DNA from: an uncultured Eubacteriales bacterium
GTDB lineage: Bacteria; Bacillota; Clostridia; Lachnospirales; Lachnospiraceae
Reading direction: 5' to 3'
Assembly (NCBI GenBank): GCA_900313855.1
Contig: OMSZ01000140.1
Span: 1 to 11,105, forward strand
DNA: 11,105 nt
Positions 5,527 to 11,105 of the stretch are shown here, piece after piece. The translations under genes were made by a program, and so were the position numbers. Within the stretch, counting starts at the first letter, position 1. Every line of letters starts with the position of its first letter. The notes under the pieces are model-generated. The model was not told where the DNA came from and did not search any database. It saw only the letters and a list, made by a program, of their open reading frames with translations.

Positions 5527-7177
5527 TGTCATCACCTCCCTGATAATCAAACTGAGGTAACTTTCTTGTTGCCAACAGATTATAGCATCCGATTATATCA
5601 ATAAGTACAACGGCGATCGATACCAATATAAGCATCACAACTCCGTAATAATACACATCCTTAACAAGATCAAAAACACTTACAAATACTGCTATTGCCT
5701 CTGCTATTATTAACCATAACGTCGCCGGCAGTCCACCCTTTGCGTCTATCTTCTTCAATGATTTCATCCCTACAATGTAGCATATGATCGCCGTCGCAAG
5801 AGATATCAGACACATAGCAGCCTTGCCAAGTGCCGCAGCTACGATACCGACCAAAGACAAAGCCGGACCTCCCAGAAAAAATATCAGGAATATTATAAGT
5901 ACTGTTGGTATACCCGAACCTGATTTGGAGGAAGACTTTGACGTGGTATTCTTATTTTTCTTCTTATTACTTGTTGTCTTGGGCTCTTCAATCCCTGCCG
6001 CGCGCGCCGCCTCGCGTTCCTTCTTCTCTCTTCTGATACGCGCTAAGCGGCCGGCCTCTTGTTTACCTTTATCATCCTCATCATTCTCCTGCTTGGAAAT
6101 TTTGCTAAGAGCCACTGTATATACAATGGCCGCAACCGCAGCAAATGCAGCCGCTACCGAAACTAAAGTTGTCGGAATGACTGTAAGAAACATATTAAGC
6201 AGCAGAAAGATCGGCAATGCCATTACTCCTGCCCCTAAAAGGTATTTGGGGATTGATACCGGAAGATCTGCGTATATCTTACCTGTCTGCCCGTTGACTG
6301 TTGCATAAGCCACACGATCTCCATTCTTATAGGACATAAACCATACAGGGAACATTGCAAGATCAACCGCTTCCGATTTGGTATTAAAGCTTCTTGACAG
6401 ATCCTTGGGAACTGTCATGTCATATTTGGAAAACTCAGGTGTCTTTTTGACAAATTTCAAGGTTTCATCATCAGCTATTTTCTTAGCATCAGCACTATAC
6501 AGATCTTTACCAAGATCATTGGTATCAGCATAAAAACCACTAAGCATCGACGGCGTGAATTCCTTCATATTCTTAACATCATACGGAGCTATACTCTCGC
6601 TGATCCTATCTGCAAATGAAGAAGAACCGTCAAAATTAATTCCCTTATAATAAGCATCAATATCTCCTGACAGATTATAATGCTTTGTATAAACATAATC
6701 GCCGCTTCTCCTGCTGGTGGTGCCTTTCAGATTCAAAGTACCCTTCTGCGAGAAAAAATATACCCAGTACGGCATATATATTCCTCTAAAGCCATTGATG
6801 CGGTCAGGCTCCTTTAAAGCCTTCGGCGCATATAAAAACTTGCCGACAAATTTCTGATATAACTTCTTACAATCCTCCTTTGTCTTCTGGAAAGGAATAA
6901 TGAAATTCGGTCTTTTCTCTCTGGTTATACGGCTTGTAAGAATTGTAGACGCACCGCAAAAGCTGCAGAATCCCGCTGCAGTATTATCGGTACTTAATAT
7001 CTCTCCTCCACACTGAGGACATGTGAAAATCGTTGCCTCAAAATCCTTCTGTTCTTCTCCGTCCTTATCCTTAGTTATCTTATACGGATCAAATAACGCA
7101 TTACAGAACGCACAGGACAACTGCTGTGTCGGTATATCAAACTTAAGATTACCGCCGCAATTAGGACAATCATACAT
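5519..7177 (-). CDS. Membrane protein with two N-terminal zinc ribbons
   Basis: This 552-residue protein starts with two similar TFIIB-type ribbons, each C-x2-C-x14-C-x2-C: Cys4/7/22/25 and Cys53/56/71/74. A soluble region of about 85-310 follows, with an aromatic GIYMPYWVYFF segment (132-142) and no motif I can assign. Hydrophobic segments occur at about 312-330 and 334-357, then a strongly basic and Ser/Lys-rich linker (about 365-420), then about four more segments between 423 and 530. The likely picture is a multi-spanning membrane protein with cytoplasmic zinc ribbons. Automatic annotation often labels such proteins TFIIB-type zinc ribbon or, misleadingly, helicase/primosomal; no helicase motif is present. 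The ATG at 7177 has GGGGGTGA seven bases upstream. It overlaps the TPM gene, suggesting the two products work together at the membrane. Role unknown. Confidence 0.8.
   Translation of the reverse strand: MYDCPNCGGNLKFDIPTQQLSCAFCNALFDPYKITKDKDGEEQKDFEATIFTCPQCGGEILSTDNTAAGFCSFCGASTILTSRITREKRPNFIIPFQKTKEDCKKLYQKFVGKFLYAPKALKEPDRINGFRGIYMPYWVYFFSQKGTLNLKGTTSRRSGDYVYTKHYNLSGDIDAYYKGINFDGSSSFADRISESIAPYDVKNMKEFTPSMLSGFYADTNDLGKDLYSADAKKIADDETLKFVKKTPEFSKYDMTVPKDLSRSFNTKSEAVDLAMFPVWFMSYKNGDRVAYATVNGQTGKIYADLPVSIPKYLLGAGVMALPIFLLLNMFLTVIPTTLVSVAAAFAAVAAIVYTVALSKISKQENDEDDKGKQEAGRLARIRREKKEREAARAAGIEEPKTTSNKKKNKNTTSKSSSKSGSGIPTVLIIFLIFFLGGPALSLVGIVAAALGKAAMCLISLATAIICYIVGMKSLKKIDAKGGLPATLWLIIAEAIAVFVSVFDLVKDVYYYGVVMLILVSIAVVLIDIIGCYNLLATRKLPQFDYQGGDDNA
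5532..5540 (-). promoter_or_regulatory. Ribosome binding site deciding the TPM start
   Basis: GGGAGGTGA on the minus strand lies five bases before ATG 5524-5526. The upstream in-frame TTG at 5548-5550 precedes this site, and the in-frame ATG at 5530-5532 overlaps its last base, so the later ATG is the best start. Confidence 0.7.
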
Positions 7178-7208
7178 ACTGTGTCACCCCCATTTATAAT
7201 ATTCCGAA

Positions 7209-7221
7209 AGTTTGCGAAACT
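7209..7221. promoter_or_regulatory. Small inverted repeat AGTTT-GCG-AAACT
   Basis: Perfect 5-bp arms around a 3-bp centre lie 32-44 bases upstream of the zinc-ribbon start codon and abut the phased 10-bp repeats. It is too short and lacks a T-run for a terminator; it could be a protein site. It may also be chance. Confidence 0.25.
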
Positions 7222-7222
7222 A

Positions 7223-7252
7223 TTATTATTGATTATTATTGATTATTTTTGA
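7223..7252. repeat. Three tandem 10-bp A/T-rich repeats
   Basis: TTATTATTGA occurs at 7223-7232 and 7233-7242, with TTATTTTTGA at 7243-7252. The repeat step of 10 bp is close to one helical turn, so the A/T runs are in phase and may bend the DNA. They lie 46-75 bases upstream of the zinc-ribbon start codon, in the 178-bp gap after the ABC genes. Confidence 0.6.
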
Positions 7253-7312
7253 TACTGTATAATATATGTGCAACGCAATTCCGGAAGCTTCGCAATTACC
7301 TACATAACGTTA

Positions 7313-7321
7313 ATTGTACCA
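7313..7321 (-). promoter_or_regulatory. Possible extended -10 promoter for the zinc-ribbon/TPM genes
   Basis: TGGTACAAT on the minus strand is an extended -10 (TG, one base, TACAAT with five of six consensus bases). No good -35 lies 16-18 bp upstream. If used, the leader to the zinc-ribbon gene would be about 130 bases and would include the phased repeats and inverted repeat. Otherwise these genes depend on read-through from the ABC genes, after which I see no convincing terminator. Confidence 0.3.
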
Positions 7322-7355
7322 CATATCACATCAAACTGCCATAACAACTTCCTAT

Positions 7356-9098
7356 TCAAGCTGTGTGCTCCCACTGGGAATTATAGAGCTTTGAATAGAA
7401 GCCACCCTTTGCAAGCAGAGTCTCGTGATCACCCTGTTCGATTATACTTCCATCCTTCATCACGAGAATAACATCGGCGTTGCGGATGGTTGACAAGCGA
7501 TGCGCCACAATAAAGCTTGTGCGTCCCTGCATCATTTTGTCAAACGCCTTCTGAATCCTTACCTCTGTCCTTGTGTCTATGCTTGAAGTCGCCTCATCAA
7601 GAATAAGCATCGGAGGAAGCAGCAGCATTACCCTTGTGATACAGAGCAGCTGTTTCTGTCCCTGGCTTAGGCTGTTATCATTTATCACCGTATCAAGTTT
7701 ATCCGGCATACGACGAATGAAGCTCCAGCTGTGGGCATCCTTAGCCGCCCTTATTATCTCTTCATCTGTTGCGTCGGGCTTGCCAAACGCAATATTCTCT
7801 CTTATGGTTCCATTTTTGATCCATGTCTCCTGCAAAACCATACCGTAATTCTTTCTTAAAGAATGCCGGCTGACATCCGTGATCCTCCAGTCATCAACAC
7901 TTATCCGTCCGCTGTTCACATCATAGAATCTCATCAACAGATTAATAAATGTTGTCTTACCGCATCCGGTCGGACCGACGATCGCCACCCTTGTTCCCGG
8001 ACTGACATCCAATGAGAAATGCTCGATAAGCTTTTTGTCTTTGACATAGGAGAAGGATACATCATCAATCTTAACATTACCCTTTGCCATATCCATTGTC
8101 TGCGGGCTGTCCTTCTTCTCCGGTTTTTCTTCTATGAGCTCAAACACTCTCGCCGCACAGGCAAGCGCATTCTGTAATTCCGTAATAACACTGCTTATGT
8201 CATTAAATGGTTTCATATACTGATTGGCATAGGCAAGCAGTACCGACAAACCTCCAACCGTAAGCGAACCGGACATTATCTTTAGCGCACCGACAAGCGC
8301 AACCAACGCATATATAACATTGTTGACAGCCCGCGTACTCGGATTGGTAAGCGAACTGTAAAACAGGGCCTTTCTCGAATATTCCTGCAGTTCTTTATTA
8401 AGAACCTCGAACCTTTCCAAAGCCTTACCCTCATATCCGAACGCTTTGACAACCTTCTGACTGCCTATCATTTCCTCTATCAGCGCTGTCTGTTTACCTC
8501 TGGTGGTGGTCTGTTTCTTAAACATCATATATGTATGTGTCGAAATGAACCTGGCCACGAAAAAGCTCACCGGCGTAAGCGCAATGACCATAACGGATAT
8601 TGTCACATTTTTCGAGAACATGAAACCTATGGTCACAAGTATTGTCACCACTCCGGAAAACAGCTGTGTGAATCCGAGCAGCAGCCCGTCCGAGAGCTGA
8701 TCCGTATCAGTTATGACCCTGCCTACGATATCTCCCGTGCTATGCGAATCGATAAATGAAAGCGGAAGTCTCTGAATCCGGCGTATCGCCTTAGCCCTTA
8801 TATCTCTTACCACACGATAAGCAAGCTTATTATTGATAAAGCTCATGATCCAGCTTGCAAGACCCGCTATCACTATCAGCACAAGCGTCTTTGAAAGGAA
8901 TGTTCCGATCAATTCAAAATCCACATGTCCTGACGAAACAATACCGTCAATCGCATCTCCAAAAAGGATCGGTATATAGAGCTGCAGCACCACCGAAAGC
9001 GCAGCCATTACAATGCTTAGCACAAGCATTATCTTATATCTTCCAATAATATTTAGTACCTTCTTAAGAGTTGTAATGCTTCCCGTCTTCTTACTCAT
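7356..9098 (-). CDS. ABC exporter half-transporter, subunit with catalytic ATP site
   Basis: This 580-residue protein fuses a six-helix exporter membrane domain (about 20-320) to a nucleotide-binding domain (about 340-575). Walker A is GPTGCGKTT (375-383), Q-loop Gln423, Walker B MLILDE with Asp501 and the catalytic Glu502, and switch His533 in IVAHR. All ATP-hydrolysis residues are intact, but its signature is LSQGQ (477-481) instead of LSGGQ. The ATG overlaps the stop of the partner gene (ATGA, 4 bp) and has GGAGGAGGTG just upstream, so the two are translationally coupled and form a heterodimer. It belongs to the type of LmrCD, BmrCD and TM287/288 multidrug or peptide exporters. The substrate is unknown; no peptidase domain or precursor peptide gene is nearby. 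Confidence 0.93.
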   Translation of the reverse strand: MSKKTGSITTLKKVLNIIGRYKIMLVLSIVMAALSVVLQLYIPILFGDAIDGIVSSGHVDFELIGTFLSKTLVLIVIAGLASWIMSFINNKLAYRVVRDIRAKAIRRIQRLPLSFIDSHSTGDIVGRVITDTDQLSDGLLLGFTQLFSGVVTILVTIGFMFSKNVTISVMVIALTPVSFFVARFISTHTYMMFKKQTTTRGKQTALIEEMIGSQKVVKAFGYEGKALERFEVLNKELQEYSRKALFYSSLTNPSTRAVNNVIYALVALVGALKIMSGSLTVGGLSVLLAYANQYMKPFNDISSVITELQNALACAARVFELIEEKPEKKDSPQTMDMAKGNVKIDDVSFSYVKDKKLIEHFSLDVSPGTRVAIVGPTGCGKTTFINLLMRFYDVNSGRISVDDWRITDVSRHSLRKNYGMVLQETWIKNGTIRENIAFGKPDATDEEIIRAAKDAHSWSFIRRMPDKLDTVINDNSLSQGQKQLLCITRVMLLLPPMLILDEATSSIDTRTEVRIQKAFDKMMQGRTSFIVAHRLSTIRNADVILVMKDGSIIEQGDHETLLAKGGFYSKLYNSQWEHTA

Positions 9099-10954
9099 GC
9101 GTGCACCTCCTCCGGAAACTGTGAGTAATATATCTCCTGATACACGTCACAGGACTTCATAAGCTCATCATGCGTCCCCCTGCCAACAAGCTCACCGTCA
9201 TCCATAACAAGAATAATGTCTGCATTTCTTATGCTTGATGCACGCTGAGATACAATAAATACCGTCATGCTCTTATCAAGTCCCGCAATAGCGGCACGCA
9301 GCTTAGCATCAGTCGCAAAATCAAGCGCGCTTGCCGAATCATCCATTATTAATATCTCAGGCTTTCTCACCAACGCTCTTGCTATTGTAAGTCTCTGCTT
9401 CTGTCCGCCCGAGAAATTCTTTCCGTTCTGCTCAACATATTCATCCAGCTGTTTCTCTTTACCCTTTACAACCTCTGTTGCCTGCGCAAGCTCTATCGCC
9501 TTCCACAGCTCCTTATCATCAGCTTTAGGATTACCCCAGAGAAGATTGTCTCTTATCGTTCCTTCAAAAAGAACCGCTTTCTGCGGAACAATTCCAAACC
9601 TTGACAACAGCTCGTCCTTAGAATATTCCTTTACATTTCTTCCATCCACCAAAACATTTCCCTTGCTGACATCATAAAATCTGGGAATAAGATTGACCAG
9701 GGTTGATTTACCGCTTCCTGTTGCTCCTATTATTCCTACGGTCTGACCCTTCTTAACTTCAAAATTAATATCAGAAACAGCCTCATCACCGGCGGTATTG
9801 TAGCTGAATGAAACATTGTCAAATTTGACCATGGATAAATTGTTGTTTAACTCATCAACATGAGCCTCTTTTTCTTTTCTGCCCTTCTTGCTGTACCTCT
9901 TGCTCTTAGCTTTTTTGCCAGGGCTATTCTCAGCATGCTTAAAGCTTTCATCCGTATCATTATCAGCAGCCTTAGCGCCTTTATATCCAGCTTCCCCGAC
10001 ATACTCTATACCCGGTTTGATCTCGAATACATCAGCAACACGGTTGGCTCCGGCAAGACCTTTATTGATCGTAACCATCAGTGTGGCGAACTTAACAAGC
10101 TCCACTATCACCTGAGCCATGTAGTTATAAAGCGCTACTACATCACCCTGCTTTAACACTCCAACGCTTACCTGCAGCGCACCCTGCTTTATAAGAACGA
10201 TCGTGGCAACATTTATTATCACATAGGTAAGCGGATTCATAAGCGCAGATACGCGTCCGACATACTCGTTAAGCTTTTTCAAACGGAGATTCTCCGCGTC
10301 AAATTCAGCAATCTCGTCCTCCTCTTTGCAGAACGCCCTGACAACCCTTACTCCGGTAAGATTCTCCCTTGTTATTCCAAGGACTCTGTCAAGTGATGCC
10401 TGAGCCTTCTTAAACATCGGAATCGTAATATACATTATCGCACCGACAACCAGCGATAATATCGGTATCACAACCGCGAACACGAGCGCGCATTTGACAT
10501 CAATGGTAAATGACATTATCATTGCTCCGAGTACGATAAAGGGACTTCTTAGCAGAAGACGCAGGGACATATTGACACCATTCTGAACAAGATTAACATC
10601 GCTTGTCATTCTTGTTATCAGGGTATCCGTTCCCGCATTATCAAGTGCCGAATATGAAAATGACTGAATGTGCACGAATAGATCCTTCCGAAGTGCCGTT
10701 GCAAATCCAACACTGGCGTTAGCAGCAAACCACTGTGCCGTTACCGAAAATCCGAGACCGAGCGCGGCAAGAATTATAAGAAACCAGAAATATTTCCATA
10801 CATAAGCATCATTGCCTGCGGCAATTCCGTAATCGATTATCTTTGCCACAACAATATGCACCAGCAGATCCATAAGTGCCTCAAATAATTTAAACAGCGG
10901 GGCTAATACACTCTGAACTTCATAGCCCTTAATATAGTGCAATAACTTTTTCAC
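9095..10954 (-). CDS. ABC exporter half-transporter, subunit with degenerate ATP site
   Basis: This 619-residue partner has an exporter membrane domain (about 15-312) and a nucleotide-binding domain (about 375-612). Walker A GATGSGKST (410-418), Q-loop Gln458 and a canonical signature FSGGQ (514-518) are present. However, Walker B reads ILIMDD, with Asp539 where the catalytic Glu should be, and the switch His is Gln570 in IVSQR. Its own Walker site should therefore be hydrolysis-poor, complementing the partner's LSQGQ. Between the domains is an extra charged linker of about 45 residues (325-370), very rich in Lys, with GKKAKSKRYSKKGRKEKE at 346-363. The start is GTG at 10952-10954, with AGAGGT six bases upstream; the nearest upstream ATG is followed at once by a stop. 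It is first in the exporter operon. Confidence 0.93.
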   Translation of the reverse strand: MKKLLHYIKGYEVQSVLAPLFKLFEALMDLLVHIVVAKIIDYGIAAGNDAYVWKYFWFLIILAALGLGFSVTAQWFAANASVGFATALRKDLFVHIQSFSYSALDNAGTDTLITRMTSDVNLVQNGVNMSLRLLLRSPFIVLGAMIMSFTIDVKCALVFAVVIPILSLVVGAIMYITIPMFKKAQASLDRVLGITRENLTGVRVVRAFCKEEDEIAEFDAENLRLKKLNEYVGRVSALMNPLTYVIINVATIVLIKQGALQVSVGVLKQGDVVALYNYMAQVIVELVKFATLMVTINKGLAGANRVADVFEIKPGIEYVGEAGYKGAKAADNDTDESFKHAENSPGKKAKSKRYSKKGRKEKEAHVDELNNNLSMVKFDNVSFSYNTAGDEAVSDINFEVKKGQTVGIIGATGSGKSTLVNLIPRFYDVSKGNVLVDGRNVKEYSKDELLSRFGIVPQKAVLFEGTIRDNLLWGNPKADDKELWKAIELAQATEVVKGKEKQLDEYVEQNGKNFSGGQKQRLTIARALVRKPEILIMDDSASALDFATDAKLRAAIAGLDKSMTVFIVSQRASSIRNADIILVMDDGELVGRGTHDELMKSCDVYQEIYYSQFPEEVHA

Positions 10955-11002
10955 ATTTATACCTCTGAATTAATAATTATTTTCCATATTATTTACCGTG
11001 CC

Positions 11003-11031
11003 ATTTTACCAGAAATACGTATTTATTTCAA
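11003..11031 (-). promoter_or_regulatory. Sigma-A promoter of the ABC exporter operon
   Basis: On the minus strand TTGAAA (11026-11031), a spacer of exactly 17 bp and TAAAAT (11003-11008) preceded by TGG make a near-consensus promoter with an extended -10. Transcription should start near 10996, leaving a leader of about 42 bases before the GTG start. It is the best promoter in the window. Confidence 0.7.
11013..11024. promoter_or_regulatory. Perfect 12-bp palindrome AAATACGTATTT in the promoter spacer
   Basis: The palindrome lies entirely between the -35 and -10 of the exporter promoter. A protein bound there would block or reshape polymerase binding, so it is a candidate operator for a dimeric repressor or MerR-like activator. 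No regulator gene of those types is in the window. Confidence 0.45.
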
Positions 11032-11077
11032 ATACAATCAGCATATAATACCAATAACACATATTTGTCATAAACAC

Positions 11078-11096
11078 AAAAAGAAACCCGAAGCTG
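11078..11096 (-). terminator. Possible 3' half of a terminator cut by the window edge
   Basis: Read on the minus strand, CAGCTTCGGGTTTC followed by TTTTT looks like the descending arm and T-tract of an intrinsic terminator. The matching ascending arm GAAACCCGAAGCTG would have to lie just beyond 11105, so this cannot be confirmed here. It would end a minus-strand gene upstream of the exporter operon. Confidence 0.3.
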
Positions 11097-11105
11097 TTGT
11101 TTTTC

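Noticed and set aside
4618..5550. Longer TPM gene starting at TTG 5550
   Set aside because: It would place the GGGAGGTGA ribosome site inside the coding sequence. ATG 5526 is well spaced from that site and starts a normal signal peptide.
5784..6308. 174-codon open frame on the plus strand
   Set aside because: It is antisense to the zinc-ribbon membrane protein. Its hydrophobic and Ser/Phe-rich composition is what reversed membrane-segment and Lys codons produce.
7235..7262. Plus-strand TATAAT promoter at about 7257
   Set aside because: The hexamer has no -35 at proper spacing and no plus-strand gene follows; A/T-rich sequence makes such matches likely.
7270..7300. Terminator after the ABC genes from the CGCAATT copies and the GAAGCTTC/TTCCGGAA palindromes
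   Set aside because: The CGCAATT copies (7274-7280, 7291-7297) are direct, not inverted. The palindromes overlap each other, leave no loop and are not followed by a T-run.

Overview
The window looks like chromosomal DNA from a low-to-moderate-GC Gram-positive bacterium, most likely Clostridia and probably Lachnospiraceae (Butyrivibrio/Roseburia-like). This is inferred from strong purine-rich ribosome binding sites, the A+T-rich spacers, TTG and GTG starts, and the protein families. No taxonomic search was possible. All nine genes I support lie on the minus strand, so the biological reading order runs from the right edge (11105) to the left (1). There are no RNA genes, insertion sequences, CRISPR arrays or phage genes, and no stretch over 300 bases lacks a gene.

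In transcription order: (1) A clear promoter (TTGAAA, 17 bp, extended TAAAAT) at 11003-11031, with a perfect 12-bp palindrome in its spacer, drives two overlapping ABC exporter half-transporters (10954-9095 and 9098-7356). Their nucleotide-binding motifs are complementarily degenerate, the pattern of a heterodimeric exporter with one active and one inactive ATP site. (2) After a 178-bp spacer with phased A/T repeats come a membrane protein with two zinc ribbons (7177-5519) and an overlapping secreted TPM-domain protein with a glycine-rich tail (5526-4618). (3) A stand-alone SAM-dependent methyltransferase follows (4535-3747). (4) The last block is a compact regulatory operon: a sigma-70-like protein lacking region 4 (3642-2875), an OmpR-type response regulator (2850-2158), a histidine kinase with a divergent ATP-binding site (2165-810), and MTA/SAH nucleosidase (796-92). 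Three imperfect 22-bp direct repeats sit just upstream of this operon and are candidate operators.

Most genes belong to known families. The parts most worth a second look are the sigma-like protein that keeps core-binding regions but has no -35-binding domain, placed first in a two-component operon behind a regular operator-like repeat array, and the zinc-ribbon/TPM membrane pair. A promoter at 28-55 points out of the left edge towards an unseen gene. Half of a possible terminator for an unseen upstream gene lies at the right edge.
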